Source: Sulfurimonas sp. UBA2011 (GTDB lineage Bacteria; Campylobacterota; Campylobacteria; Campylobacterales; Sulfurimonadaceae). Taken from it: DNA of 64,000 nt. The translations under genes were made by a program, and so were the position numbers. Under the pieces are notes generated by a model. The model had not been told where the DNA came from, did no database searches, and was given only the letters and a program-made list of their open reading frames with translations. The stretch is taken from NCBI GenBank assembly GCA_002335055.1, contig DDCH01000009.1:1-64000 (forward strand). The letters run 5' to 3'. Below are positions 27,450-38,438 of this stretch, piece after piece; position 1 is the stretch's first letter, and each line of letters starts with the position of its first letter.

Positions 27450-28320
27450 ATTTTTTACGTTTTTCCCATAAGCTTTTACGACTTATACCGAGCTTTTTCG
27501 ATAGTTCTGTATCAGGGTATTTATCTTGATAATTAAGTACTATAAATTTAACATAATCTTCAATAGGCAAAATCTCACCCTGATCAAAGACATTGTTTTC
27601 ATTTTTGATTTCTAAAATAGGATGTGCTACTTCTTCACTATCAATTTTTTCAGTACTAGATATGATAACTTGTTTTCCTGAGATTAGTTCACAAAATTGT
27701 TTTTTGTCGTTTTTCTTAAGTACTTGAAAATCAATTACATAAATAAGAGTGTTCTGTGGTAAAAGTTCAACTTCAGCTAAAGACTTAGAATTACTGAGTG
27801 TAATAAAGTGTATTGGTAAGTCATTTTTTTGTGCATATTCAAAAGCGAATGCATCTGAGTACTTCTGGAAACTTGAACTAACAAAAAGAGGAAGTTCTAC
27901 ATTATCAAGAGATTTTTGATGTTGTGCATTTAAAAATGTATGTGTAAGATACTTCTCATAAGCAGCCGTACGGCGTTTGAGTTTCTCATAATCTTGATAG
28001 TGGTTTATTTTACGAATAAGTTCTTCTATCATAAATGGTTTGAGTATATAGTCCTTTGCTCCTGCTGCAAGAGGTTTGGCAACTGTATCATTACTAATAT
28101 ATGAAATCATAAGTATAATGATAGAGCTTTTAAATGTTTCTATAACAGGAATAAAATCTTGACCATTGATGTTTGTTGAGAGTAAAACGACATCATAGTT
28201 ATTACTTTGAATCGCATCCTTAGTAGAGGTACACATTTCACAAATATGACCTATCTCACCTAGTTTTGTTGCTATACTTTGGGCTAAATAAACTTCGTTT
28301 TCTATAATTAATATCTTCAT
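27427..28320 (-). CDS. Atypical response regulator, HP1021/Cj1608 type
   Basis: Orphan regulator of 297 residues with an N-terminal receiver-like domain (MKILIIENEVYLAQ) and a C-terminal Fis-type helix-turn-helix (LSKKLGISRKSLWEKRKKY). The usual phospho-acceptor Asp is Ser48 (VVLLSTNI), so classical phosphorylation is unlikely, while the late Lys (DYILKPF) is kept. Adjacent ispDF upstream and sat/pgpA downstream reproduce the HP1020-HP1021 and Cj1607-Cj1610 orders. In Helicobacter the protein is reported to bind oriC and act as a redox-responsive regulator; the same role is inferred here. Confidence 0.85.
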   Translation of the reverse strand: MKILIIENEVYLAQSIATKLGEIGHICEMCTSTKDAIQSNNYDVVLLSTNINGQDFIPVIETFKSSIIILMISYISNDTVAKPLAAGAKDYILKPFMIEELIRKINHYQDYEKLKRRTAAYEKYLTHTFLNAQHQKSLDNVELPLFVSSSFQKYSDAFAFEYAQKNDLPIHFITLSNSKSLAEVELLPQNTLIYVIDFQVLKKNDKKQFCELISGKQVIISSTEKIDSEEVAHPILEIKNENNVFDQGEILPIEDYVKFIVLNYQDKYPDTELSKKLGISRKSLWEKRKKYDIIKKK

Positions 28321-28321
28321 G

Positions 28322-29446
28322 TTATCCTATCGTCTTCCAGTTGAAATATTTTAAATTTGCATTTGAGGTGACTGCAACACCTTCTTCTCTTCCAACAAAA
28401 CCAAGTTTTTCAGTTGTTGTTGCTTTTACATTTACTCGGGCTCTATCAATACCAAGTATCTCAGCTATAACTTCTCTCATTTGAGTCTTGTATTTAGCAA
28501 TACGAGGTTTTTGTGCCGCTATAGTTATATCTACATTGACAATTAAAAAACCATAACTATTTAGTTTCGTAACAACTATTTTAAGTAGTTGTTTAGAGTC
28601 TATACCCTTATACCTATCATCATTATCAGGAAAAAGCATACCTATATCACCCATCCCAGCAGCACCTAAAAGCGCATCTATAAGGGAGTGTAGGGCAACA
28701 TCACCATCACTGTGTGCTAAAAATCCATAATCAGATTCTATTTTTACCCCACCAAGCCACATTTCTCCCTGTGTATCAAAAGCATGAACATCAAAGCCAT
28801 TACCACTTAGGATATCACTTGAAGGTGCATCCAAACAAGGGATTTTATTTAAATCTTTAATATAGGTAATCTTATGCGCATCTTCGTCACCTAAGATAAA
28901 AGAACGTTTACCACCGTTTGCAACAATGGCACTACTCTCATCTGTAAACTCTTTGTCTGTATTAAGTGCTTCTCTTAATACATCTGTCGAAGAGAGTTGT
29001 GGTGTCTGAATCCGTTTAACCTTATCTCTATCTATTGTCTCATTCTCATATACTATAGTATCAGTTACATTGAGGTAGGGCACAATGCAGTCACTTTGAC
29101 CTTTATGAGCTATGATTCGTTCTAAGAACTCTTCATTAACACATGCTCGAGCAATATCACTAACCAGCACATATTTACTTTCTACCGAGTCAAGTGCATT
29201 TTTTAAAGATTCTTGTCTCATGGCTCCACCTTTTACAAAAGTGAAATTTGCATAGTTTTTCATGAAGGCTATGTCTACATCAGATGAAACAATAATAATT
29301 TTAGAGAATTTTTCCGTTTTTTGAAGACGAAGTGCTACAAATTGCCACAGTGGCTGGTGATTTATACGTAACCAATGCTTTTTAACACCCATTGAAAAAC
29401 GGCTAGAATTACCAGCAGACAGTAAGATTAAAGACAAATCAGACAA
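28322..29446 (-). CDS. ispDF: Bifunctional IspD/IspF (MEP pathway)
   Basis: Fusion enzyme of isoprenoid precursor synthesis. The N-terminal half (about 1-205) is MEP cytidylyltransferase (LILLSAGNSSRF nucleotide loop; SDIARACV). The C-terminal half (about 215-374) is MEcPP synthase (GFDVHAF, FLAHSDGDVALHS, GDIGMLFPD). The fused form is the rule in Campylobacterota. One base separates it from the HP1021-type regulator. Divergent from thiC across a 182-bp gap. Confidence 0.95.
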   Translation of the reverse strand: MSDLSLILLSAGNSSRFSMGVKKHWLRINHQPLWQFVALRLQKTEKFSKIIIVSSDVDIAFMKNYANFTFVKGGAMRQESLKNALDSVESKYVLVSDIARACVNEEFLERIIAHKGQSDCIVPYLNVTDTIVYENETIDRDKVKRIQTPQLSSTDVLREALNTDKEFTDESSAIVANGGKRSFILGDEDAHKITYIKDLNKIPCLDAPSSDILSGNGFDVHAFDTQGEMWLGGVKIESDYGFLAHSDGDVALHSLIDALLGAAGMGDIGMLFPDNDDRYKGIDSKQLLKIVVTKLNSYGFLIVNVDITIAAQKPRIAKYKTQMREVIAEILGIDRARVNVKATTTEKLGFVGREEGVAVTSNANLKYFNWKTIG

Positions 29447-29577
29447 TAAATCACCCCAAAGTTATAATGTGTTACGAAATTATACACTCTATAAACTTTT
29501 TATATCTTAAGATGGTCCATTCATACCCATATTCAGATAAAATATTTAGATAAGCTATTAACTTTAGCTTAGATTAA

Positions 29578-31026
<1,449 letters not shown>

Positions 31027-31119
31027 GCTCAAACTTAAAATATAAAAATAGTTAAATAGGACAATTTTTGTCTTATTTAAATATGATAGTATGCGAAAAT
31101 CAATTAAAGGAAAATTTTA

Positions 31120-32295
31120 ATGACTGAAGAAATTGTAAAAGAAGCACTTTCAAAAGTAATGTATCCAGGATTCACTAAGGATATTATAACTTTTGGTTTT
31201 GTTAAAGATATAAATATTGATGGAACTGCAGTAAGTTTTACTGTAGATATTACATCAAATGCACCAGAAGTTGCACAAGAAATCAAAGATAAATCAGCCG
31301 AAGCACTTAAAAGTGCTGGAGCTACTGCGATTAACTGTAACATTCAGGCACCTATGATACCTAAAGAGTCTTCATCTCAAGGTAAGAACATTGCTCCACA
31401 AGTTAAAAACTTCTTGATGGTAAGTTCAGGTAAAGGTGGAGTTGGAAAGTCAACTTCATCAGTAAATATTGCAGTTGCTCTTGCAGCACAAGGACTTAAA
31501 GTAGGTCTTTTAGATGCAGATATTTATGGTCCAAATATTCCTCGTATGATGGGTTTAAATGGTGTTAAGCCAGAAGTAACTGGGAATAAAGTTATGCCTC
31601 TTAAAGCTTATGGTATCGAGATGATGTCTATGGGTGCACTTATGGATGAAGGTCAAGCTTTAATCTGGCGTGGATCTATGATAATGAAAGCTATTGAGCA
31701 ATTCTTACGTGATATTTTATGGTCAGAGTTAGATGTTTTAGTTATCGATATGCCACCGGGAACTGGTGATGCTCAGCTTACTCTTGCTCAGTCTGTACCT
31801 GTTACAGCTGGTATTACAGTAACTACACCACAAAGTGTTTCTTTAGATGACTCACGTCGTTCATTAAGCATGTTTAAAAAACTTGATATTCCAGTTGCTG
31901 GAGTTATTGAGAACATGAGTGGATTTATCGCTCCAGATACTGGTGTTGAGTATGATATCTTTGGTAAAGGAACATCTGCTCCAATGGCAGCTGAGTTTGA
32001 TACTAAAGTTATCGCTGAAATTCCAATAGAGCCATCAATCAGAACTGGTGGAGATGAAGGTAAGCCTATCGTTTTTGCTAACCCTACTTCAGAGTCTGCT
32101 AAGCGTTTCATCGCGGCTGCTGCTTCAATTTGGGCAACAATCGAAGAGATTAATGCTAATGGCGGAGTTGATAACAAAGGTGTTCAGCCTACAACACCTC
32201 CAGGTGTATCAGCTTGTTCAACTGCTGCTGCACCAGAACCTAAAAAAGAAGCATCATCTGATGAGTCTTGTGGTACAGGATGTGGTTGTCACTAA
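31120..32295 (+). CDS. mrp: Mrp/ApbC-type Fe-S cluster carrier ATPase
   Basis: P-loop ATPase that delivers iron-sulfur clusters. An N-terminal MIP18/DUF59-type domain (about 1-90) precedes the deviant Walker A SSGKGGVGKST (about residues 104-114), IDMPPGTGDAQLT and the ENMSGF motif. The C-terminal tail ends ESCGTGCGCH, a cysteine-rich extension that may hold a cluster. The CxxC of classical Mrp is absent around the ENMSGF segment, so the tail may replace it. mrp lies next to ispDF in Campylobacter too (Cj1606). A strong terminator follows. Confidence 0.88.
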   Translation: MTEEIVKEALSKVMYPGFTKDIITFGFVKDINIDGTAVSFTVDITSNAPEVAQEIKDKSAEALKSAGATAINCNIQAPMIPKESSSQGKNIAPQVKNFLMVSSGKGGVGKSTSSVNIAVALAAQGLKVGLLDADIYGPNIPRMMGLNGVKPEVTGNKVMPLKAYGIEMMSMGALMDEGQALIWRGSMIMKAIEQFLRDILWSELDVLVIDMPPGTGDAQLTLAQSVPVTAGITVTTPQSVSLDDSRRSLSMFKKLDIPVAGVIENMSGFIAPDTGVEYDIFGKGTSAPMAAEFDTKVIAEIPIEPSIRTGGDEGKPIVFANPTSESAKRFIAAAASIWATIEEINANGGVDNKGVQPTTPPGVSACSTAAAPEPKKEASSDESCGTGCGCH

Positions 32296-32320
32296 TCAGA
32301 TAACTGCATGTAATTAAAAA

Positions 32321-32356
32321 AGCCCGATGTACTTTTTGTACATTCGGGCTTTTTTT
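32321..32356. terminator. Bidirectional rho-independent terminator after mrp
   Basis: Inverted repeat AGCCCGATGTAC / GTACATTCGGGCT (one bulged base) with a short T loop, flanked by A-run and T-run on the two sides. It can end mrp transcription rightward and glmS transcription leftward. Confidence 0.85.
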
Positions 32357-32397
32357 ATGCCAAATTTTTAGTAATTTTAAAATGAAAAGTTAAAAGA

Positions 32398-32500
32398 GTG
32401 ATGTAGTAAGGGGTGAAAGAGGAAGCCTACTTATGTAGGTGAGGAGAGAAGTACCCTGACCAAAAGGGAGGAAATGCCCTTGGGGTAAATGCATTGCTAT
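32398..32500. ncRNA. Candidate structured RNA / glmS 3'-UTR element
   Basis: The gap between the terminator and the glmS stop is not simple AT spacer but purine-rich, GC-richer DNA with nested inverted repeats. One hairpin is CCTAC-TTAT-GTAGG (32426-32439). A longer one, about 32452-32487, pairs TACC...GGTA outside and AAGGG/CCCTT inside around an AGGAAATG loop. On the plus strand several AGGA motifs are exposed; on the minus strand the same region would be the 3' untranslated part of glmS mRNA. It does not match SRP RNA, RNase P, tmRNA or the riboswitches I checked. Confidence 0.35.
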
Positions 32501-32512
32501 TTTAATCTTTTA

Positions 32513-34327
32513 CTATTCGACTGTAACACTTTTGGCTAAGTTTCGTGGCATATCTACATCATTACCAAGCCTTGCAGAGATTTCTAAAGAGAAAATTTGA
32601 ACTACAATCATCATCTCAAAAAATTCTAACATATAATCTGTACACTCATTAATAGGTATAAAATCGTCAGCCTTATCAAACGCTAAAGAACTTATTGCAC
32701 AGATAGTGCTATCTCTTGCACTTAATTCTTCAACATTAGATTTTGCTTTTTCATATAAAAGATGTTGTGGAAGTAGTGCAATAGTAAATAGCTCTGGATC
32801 AGCTAGAGCTATAGGCCCATGTTTCATCTCTCCACTAGGATAACCCTCTGCATGTAGATAAGAGATCTCTTTGAGTTTGAGAGCACCCTCTAAGGCAAGT
32901 GGATAAAATACATCTCGACCTATAAAGAAGAAACCATGACCATGAAGGTAGCGTTTAGAAAGTCTTTTAATCCTCTCGTGCATCTCATCTTCTACTTTTA
33001 CAATTGAAGGTACTTCTCGTAAAAGGTTAATCTGTTTTACTATTTCTTGCGAAGAGAGAGAATTATTTCGTTTTGCAAGATAGAGAGCCATCATCCAAAA
33101 AACAGTTACCTGTGTAGCAAAGGCCTTAGTTGAAGCAACACCTTTTTCAACTCCTGCACGAGTTAAAATACATGCATCTGCTAAACGTACCATAGACGAG
33201 TTATCTACATTACAAATTACTAGTGTTTTAAGTCCAGCAGCTTTTGCCATTTTGAGTGTTTCAAGTGTATCTGCTGTTTCCCCACTTTGTGAGATTACAA
33301 CAAAAAGAGTATCTTTACTCATAATAGGTTGACGATATCTAAACTCAGAAGCAACCTCGACACTAGTTTTTATTTTAGCATAGCGTTCAAAAAGATAAGT
33401 AGCAGTAAGTGCAGAGTGGTAAGAAGTTCCACAAGCACATAGCTTAATTTCATTTATACCATCAAATAGTGAGTCATCGAGTTCATCAAAAAGAATTTCA
33501 TCATCATAAAGTCTTCCAAGTAATGTATCTGCAATAACACTACTCTGCTCATAAATCTCCTTTTCCATAAAAAATCTAAACCCATCTTTTTGGGCAGAGA
33601 GTTTGTTTGTAGAAAGTTTTGTAAATATAGCTTCTTTTTTTACATCATCTTTAGTAAAAATAGCCAACTCAGTAGGTGTTACATAACCATAGTCACCATC
33701 TTCAAAATAATTAACATCAGAACATTGTCCTATAAGGGGTGTATCTGAAGATGCAAAATATTTCTCATTGTCATCATTAACTCCTACAAGCATTGGAGAA
33801 CCATTTTTAGCAAAAAAGATGGTTTTACTTTCACCCTTTGTTACAAGTAGTGTTGCATAAGCACCTTTTAACTCAGAAATTGTTTTTCTAAAAGCTTCAA
33901 AGGCAGAGTCAGATATCTTGAGGTTTTTTTCAAACTGATGGACTATAACTTCAGTATCAGTTTGACTTAAAAAAGTAACACCATCTGCGATAAGCTGTTT
34001 TTTTAACTCAGCATAATTCTCTATGATACCATTATGAACAACATAAGACTCGTCTCCGATATGGGGGTGTGCATTAAGCTCAGTTGGTTTACCATGAGTG
34101 GCCCATCTTGTGTGACCAATCCCGATGGAAAAATCCTCTGTTATATAATCTTTTGTTTTTTCTTCTAAGTTAACAAGTTTTCCAATCGCTTTAAATGAGT
34201 CAACTTTACCATTTTGAAGTACTGCAATTCCAGCAGAGTCATAACCGCGGTATTCAAGTTCTTTGAGTCCACTCAGTAGTATCTCCTTGGAGTTTTTATC
34301 CCCTAGGTAACCGACAATTCCGCACAT
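32513..34327 (-). CDS. glmS: Glucosamine-6-phosphate synthase (isomerizing)
   Basis: Makes glucosamine-6-phosphate from fructose-6-phosphate and glutamine for peptidoglycan and LPS. N-terminal glutaminase domain with the catalytic Cys2 (MCGIVGYLG), GHTRWATHG (about residue 72) and, later, two SIS domains (CGTSYHSA about 296, ISQSGETADTL about 342) and the C-terminal PRNLAKSVTVE. At 604 residues it is full length. Nine bases downstream of glnD, linking two genes concerned with glutamine status. Confidence 0.96.
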   Translation of the reverse strand: MCGIVGYLGDKNSKEILLSGLKELEYRGYDSAGIAVLQNGKVDSFKAIGKLVNLEEKTKDYITEDFSIGIGHTRWATHGKPTELNAHPHIGDESYVVHNGIIENYAELKKQLIADGVTFLSQTDTEVIVHQFEKNLKISDSAFEAFRKTISELKGAYATLLVTKGESKTIFFAKNGSPMLVGVNDDNEKYFASSDTPLIGQCSDVNYFEDGDYGYVTPTELAIFTKDDVKKEAIFTKLSTNKLSAQKDGFRFFMEKEIYEQSSVIADTLLGRLYDDEILFDELDDSLFDGINEIKLCACGTSYHSALTATYLFERYAKIKTSVEVASEFRYRQPIMSKDTLFVVISQSGETADTLETLKMAKAAGLKTLVICNVDNSSMVRLADACILTRAGVEKGVASTKAFATQVTVFWMMALYLAKRNNSLSSQEIVKQINLLREVPSIVKVEDEMHERIKRLSKRYLHGHGFFFIGRDVFYPLALEGALKLKEISYLHAEGYPSGEMKHGPIALADPELFTIALLPQHLLYEKAKSNVEELSARDSTICAISSLAFDKADDFIPINECTDYMLEFFEMMIVVQIFSLEISARLGNDVDMPRNLAKSVTVE

Positions 34328-34336
34328 ATAAATTCC

Positions 34337-36841
34337 TTATTTTGTTAACATATCGTAAATTAGTTCCGCATTATTGCATATATCATTGTGTTTGTCCATT
34401 AAAAAACTATCTCTTACCTTATATTTACTCGAATGAATTTTTGCAGTAACGATATTTATATTTAACACATCAAAGCAATGCATAACATATGCGAGTAGTC
34501 CATTCTGGTTCTTTGTATGTATTAATATCTCTGCATGTGTTAAAGAATGCTCAAAATCAATACTTATTTCTTCTCTTTTTATCACTATATCTTTAAGTTT
34601 TGTCTTTTTACTCATATCAAATGCAGCATCTATCTTTTGCTCAACTAAAAAGAGTTCACTCTCATCTAGCTTTTGAATAAACTCTATTTTAAAATACTTT
34701 ATATCATCAAAGAGAGTAAAAATTTCCATACTTGCAACACTAATATGTGAAAGAGAAGCAAGTAAAAAACCAAGGTTAAGTGGAGTTTTTCTAAAAATCT
34801 CAATACTTAAAGAGTTTTCATTCTTTAGTGTAAAACTATACTCTTTTGTCTCCCGCGCTTTTTGTGCAACTTCTATAATATTTTGAGGTGTACGTTTAAA
34901 AAAGAAAAGATTTGACTCAATAGTGAGTATCTTCTTTTGTAAAGTACGTGGTAGCTGTTTAAAAACAAGAAGGTTTTGTACACGTTTTTCAATAGTAAGT
35001 CGTTTTTTTGCATCAGTAATTCTATGTTGATTCTGAGCCACTTCTAAAGCACTTTTATATAAATCTTTAAGAAGTTTGGAATTAAAAGAGTTGTAAGTTC
35101 CACCTCCAACTCCATTTATATCAGCATATGTTAATACATACAGCATATTAAGGTTTTTTACATCTCCGACTTTGGACATAAACTTGTAAAGTGTTTTTTC
35201 ATTGTAAATATTTTCTTTAAAAGCAACATTACTCATTAGGATATGGTGTTTGACAAGAACAACTGCTCTCTCTTGCATCTCCTGACTCATTTTCATTTTT
35301 TTAAGAAAAGGTACAATGAGTTTTGCTCCAACTTCAGAATGGTCTTGTTTCCTTCCTTTGCCTGTATCGTGAAAGAGTGTTGTTATTTTAACTATTAGTT
35401 TTTCATCATCACTCAGAGTATCATGAAGTTCTTGAATAAATGGTTCTTTTATATTTTCGAGTGCATGAATACATTCAACAGAATGTATATCTACGGGATA
35501 ATGATGATAACCATCAAACTGAGGCATATGGCGTACTTTCCGAAAATTACCAAAGAGTTCATGTAATATCCCCGCATCATAAAAAAGTTTTAAAAAGTAG
35601 TAAGTATATTTCCTTTGGAGTAGTTGCTTGAGTAGGCTATAAGTACTTTGGCTTAAGGGATGAAAAATTTTAGTATAAGTAATATTTGATAATACTCCTG
35701 AGTCAAATTTATAGTTTTTATCTTTTAGTGAAAGTAAGAGTTCTAAGAGTTCATTATTGTCATTCATTTTTTGATTATATGAAATGTAAATGCGACCCTT
35801 AAACTCATAGAGTCCTTTACGTATACGACCTTTTCTGAGTTGAGATATCATTTGTACATCATAAAGATAAGGTCGAATCATTTTTTTTGTGTATATGCGG
35901 GTAAAATTATCTATTCTCCATCCAGCGGCAATAACCTTAGTCGCAAGTTTAATTTGGTCATTAAATCCAAGCATTTTTGCGACACTAGGAATATACTCTA
36001 AATGCAGAGTGTCTTCTTGCTTATTTGTAATGAGATGAAGGGCACTTCTTACTCTAAACATTAACTCTAAAGCAATTCTATACTCCTTGTAAGACTCTTC
36101 GCTATAAACCACATCAACAAGCTCTTTTATAGTGTTAATACCATAGATAGTATGTGCTATCCAATATAAAAGTTGTGAATCACGAAGACCTCCAACACTT
36201 TCTTTGATATTTGGCTCCATTGAAACAGGAAATTTTTTACGGCGGATTTGGGCCTCTTGTACCTTAGCAATTAAAAAATCTTTTTTATTATGAAGTCTAA
36301 TACGAGTAAGCTGGCGCTGTGTCTCTTGCCATGTGAAAGGAGAGCCTATTATAAGGCGAGATTCCATTAAAGCTGTACGTATTGTTAAGTCTTCGTTTGC
36401 AGCACGAAAAAGGTCATTAGTTTCATGTACACGATGGCCTAGTTTTAGACCTGAATCAAGTGCGAGATAAAAAAGCTTTTCTATGATTAGTTTGGTATTG
36501 TAACCCTCTACATCTTCATAGACTATAAGTAGGTCGATATCACTATGCACACATAGTTGTTCCCTTCCATAACTGCCAAGTGCTACAAGTGCTATAGGAA
36601 TAGAACTTCTCATAGGTATATAATGACCAAAGAGGCGTCGCAGTACAGTTTTGTACATAAGTGACATAACAGAGTCTAGTCTTTTTGTATGCAAAACAAG
36701 AAAGTCTTTTCCTTGGTTTTTCTCAAACAAGTTAGGAAGAGACTCTTTATAGTCGTTAATGTAATGCTTAAAAAGCTTACTAAGTGCAAAGTCTGTTCCA
36801 TTATTATCTATAATATCTTCTATCTCTAGGGGTAGGTTCAT
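34337..36841 (-). CDS. glnD: PII uridylyltransferase / uridylyl-removing enzyme
   Basis: Glutamine sensor that modifies PII proteins. Nucleotidyltransferase motif GSYGREQLCVHSDIDLLIVYE (read across residues 88-108), an HD domain (LFHDTGKGRKQDHSEVG, about residue 490) for de-uridylylation, and two C-terminal ACT-like regions. 834 residues, normal for GlnD. Upstream of and probably co-transcribed with glmS, an arrangement that connects nitrogen sensing to amino-sugar synthesis. Confidence 0.92.
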   Translation of the reverse strand: MNLPLEIEDIIDNNGTDFALSKLFKHYINDYKESLPNLFEKNQGKDFLVLHTKRLDSVMSLMYKTVLRRLFGHYIPMRSSIPIALVALGSYGREQLCVHSDIDLLIVYEDVEGYNTKLIIEKLFYLALDSGLKLGHRVHETNDLFRAANEDLTIRTALMESRLIIGSPFTWQETQRQLTRIRLHNKKDFLIAKVQEAQIRRKKFPVSMEPNIKESVGGLRDSQLLYWIAHTIYGINTIKELVDVVYSEESYKEYRIALELMFRVRSALHLITNKQEDTLHLEYIPSVAKMLGFNDQIKLATKVIAAGWRIDNFTRIYTKKMIRPYLYDVQMISQLRKGRIRKGLYEFKGRIYISYNQKMNDNNELLELLLSLKDKNYKFDSGVLSNITYTKIFHPLSQSTYSLLKQLLQRKYTYYFLKLFYDAGILHELFGNFRKVRHMPQFDGYHHYPVDIHSVECIHALENIKEPFIQELHDTLSDDEKLIVKITTLFHDTGKGRKQDHSEVGAKLIVPFLKKMKMSQEMQERAVVLVKHHILMSNVAFKENIYNEKTLYKFMSKVGDVKNLNMLYVLTYADINGVGGGTYNSFNSKLLKDLYKSALEVAQNQHRITDAKKRLTIEKRVQNLLVFKQLPRTLQKKILTIESNLFFFKRTPQNIIEVAQKARETKEYSFTLKNENSLSIEIFRKTPLNLGFLLASLSHISVASMEIFTLFDDIKYFKIEFIQKLDESELFLVEQKIDAAFDMSKKTKLKDIVIKREEISIDFEHSLTHAEILIHTKNQNGLLAYVMHCFDVLNINIVTAKIHSSKYKVRDSFLMDKHNDICNNAELIYDMLTK

Positions 36842-36894
36842 ATCTTTCTCTTATAAATATTTTAACTATTATAGTGTAGTTATTTTAAACACGA

Positions 36895-36900
36895 TATAAT
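36895..36900 (+). promoter_or_regulatory. -10 element of the LsrG-like/aldolase operon
   Basis: Perfect TATAAT 46 nt upstream of the ATG at 36947, followed by two copies of CTAAGTAAT in direct repeat, which could be an operator or just low complexity. Confidence 0.4.
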
Positions 36901-36946
36901 CTAAGTAATCTAAGTAATATAACTAATAATATTGATAGGAAAAAAT

Positions 36947-37234
36947 ATGACAATAACAAAAAGTGTAACATTTATAGCAAAAAAAGGTAGTGAAGCTAAA
37001 ATGAAGGAGCTTCTATCAGCAATGGTAATTCCAAGTAAGGCAGAACAAGGTTGCCTTTTTTATGAAATATTTCAATATAAAAATGAACTACAGCGTTTTA
37101 TGGCTGTGGAGACTTGGGAAAATGAAGCCGCACTTGATGGACATAAAACCTCAGCTCATTATGCAGTATATAAGTCAAGTTATGAGCCATACTGTGATGA
37201 TAAATATAGTGATGAATTAGAAGTTTTAGGTTAA
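36947..37234 (+). CDS. ABM-domain protein, LsrG/YgiN-like
   Basis: 95-residue antibiotic-biosynthesis-monooxygenase-fold protein. Start chosen at ATG 36947 (ATAGGA upstream) where the first beta strand begins. Features: EQGCLFYEIFQ, FMAVETWENEAALDGHKTSAHY with the conserved His residues seen in LsrG-type isomerases. Two downstream genes encode a class II aldolase and an LsrK-like kinase, so a role in processing phosphorylated autoinducer-2 or a related C5 sugar is plausible. A general quinol-monooxygenase role (YgiN) is the alternative. Confidence 0.65.
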   Translation: MTITKSVTFIAKKGSEAKMKELLSAMVIPSKAEQGCLFYEIFQYKNELQRFMAVETWENEAALDGHKTSAHYAVYKSSYEPYCDDKYSDELEVLG

Positions 37235-37237
37235 TTG

Positions 37238-38413
37238 ATGAAAAACTTATATGATGTTAAAAAAGCAACAGTTTGTGAGAATGATTTAGACTTACGTGTA
37301 TATACTTCAAACCTCTTAGGTCAAAGTGATGCATTAGTTCTACATGGTGGTGGAAATACTTCGGTAAAGACTACTATAGATGGTGAAGAGATATTACTTG
37401 TAAAAGGAAGTGGGTGGGACTTAGTTAGTATAAAAGCTGAAGGTTTTGCTCCTGTAAAGATGAAAACTCTTTTAGAAATGGCTGCATTAGACAGTTTAAG
37501 CGATAGCGATATGGTAAGCGGACAAAAAGCAGCAATGATAGATAAAACTGCTCCAAACCCTTCAGTTGAAGCTATCCTTCATGCTCTTATTCCTTACAAG
37601 TTTGTTGATCATACTCATGCTGATGCCGTTGTAACTATTTCAAATACAGAGAATGGTTTAAGAGATATAAAAAAAGTTTTTCCAAACTTTCTAATTATTG
37701 ATTATGTTATGCCAGGATTTATTTTAGCACATACTATTTATGAAATGACAAAAGACTTAGACTGGTCAAGTATTGATGGAATAATCTTACACAATCATGG
37801 TATTTTTACTTTTGATGATGATGCGAGAGAGTCATATGAAAAAATGATAGATGCAGTTTCTCAAGCAGAAGTGTTTTTAGCACAGAATGCAACACTTCAT
37901 ATAGCAAGTTCTTATGCATCAAGTAAATGTGATATGCAAAAGATAGTTAAAGTGCTCTCGGAGATTAAGGGTTATAAGGTCTCAATTAATATTAATCAGT
38001 CACCATTAGCAAGTCATTATGCCTCACATGAAAACTTACGTGAATTTGCTACTCGTGGTGTTTTAACACCTGAACATATAATCAGAACAAAACGAATTCC
38101 TCTTATTATGGAAGACACTGATTTAGAGGCTGGAATTGCGAGATATATGAAAGAGTATGAAGTGTATTTTAAAGAGTTCGCAAGTGATGAGGTGATGTTA
38201 AATGCAGCACCTAACTATATGGTTATAAAAGATCTTGCAGTAATCAGTTTTGGAAAATCACCAAAAGAAGCAGCTATAGTTAATGACATTGTTGAGCATA
38301 CAATGAGAGCTGTACTTCAGGCTGATAAACTAGGTGGATATAAAAGCATCAGTGTAGCAGATAGTTTTGCTATGGAGTACTGGGAACTAGAACAAGCTAA
38401 ACTGAAAAAGTAG
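37238..38413 (+). CDS. Class II aldolase/adducin family protein
   Basis: 391 residues from the ATG at 37238 (a TTG directly before it is possible). VLHGGGNTSVKT near the N-terminus, the zinc-binding FVDHTHADAV (about residue 127) and the third ligand region ILHNHGIF (about residue 183) define a class II sugar-phosphate aldolase; the long C-terminal half resembles the N-terminal half of RhaD-like bifunctional proteins. It follows the LsrG-like gene by 3 nt. Likely cleaves a ketose or deoxysugar phosphate; the substrate is not known. Confidence 0.75.
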   Translation: MKNLYDVKKATVCENDLDLRVYTSNLLGQSDALVLHGGGNTSVKTTIDGEEILLVKGSGWDLVSIKAEGFAPVKMKTLLEMAALDSLSDSDMVSGQKAAMIDKTAPNPSVEAILHALIPYKFVDHTHADAVVTISNTENGLRDIKKVFPNFLIIDYVMPGFILAHTIYEMTKDLDWSSIDGIILHNHGIFTFDDDARESYEKMIDAVSQAEVFLAQNATLHIASSYASSKCDMQKIVKVLSEIKGYKVSININQSPLASHYASHENLREFATRGVLTPEHIIRTKRIPLIMEDTDLEAGIARYMKEYEVYFKEFASDEVMLNAAPNYMVIKDLAVISFGKSPKEAAIVNDIVEHTMRAVLQADKLGGYKSISVADSFAMEYWELEQAKLKK

Positions 38414-38438
38414 CTTTTAGTACTTGTAACAATATTTC

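Noticed and set aside
32398..32500. SRP (4.5S) RNA, RNase P RNA or glmS ribozyme beside glmS
   Set aside because: The conserved SRP tetraloop region (GGAAGGAAGCAGCC), the RNase P core and the ribozyme core are absent, and the element lies after, not before, glmS.
34337..36841. Large plus-strand open frames inside glnD and other genes
   Set aside because: They are short antisense frames within well-supported genes and carry no motifs or ribosome sites.
36899..36930. CTAAGTAAT repeats as a CRISPR or operator array
   Set aside because: Only two adjacent copies in AT-rich promoter DNA; too little to claim a repeat array.
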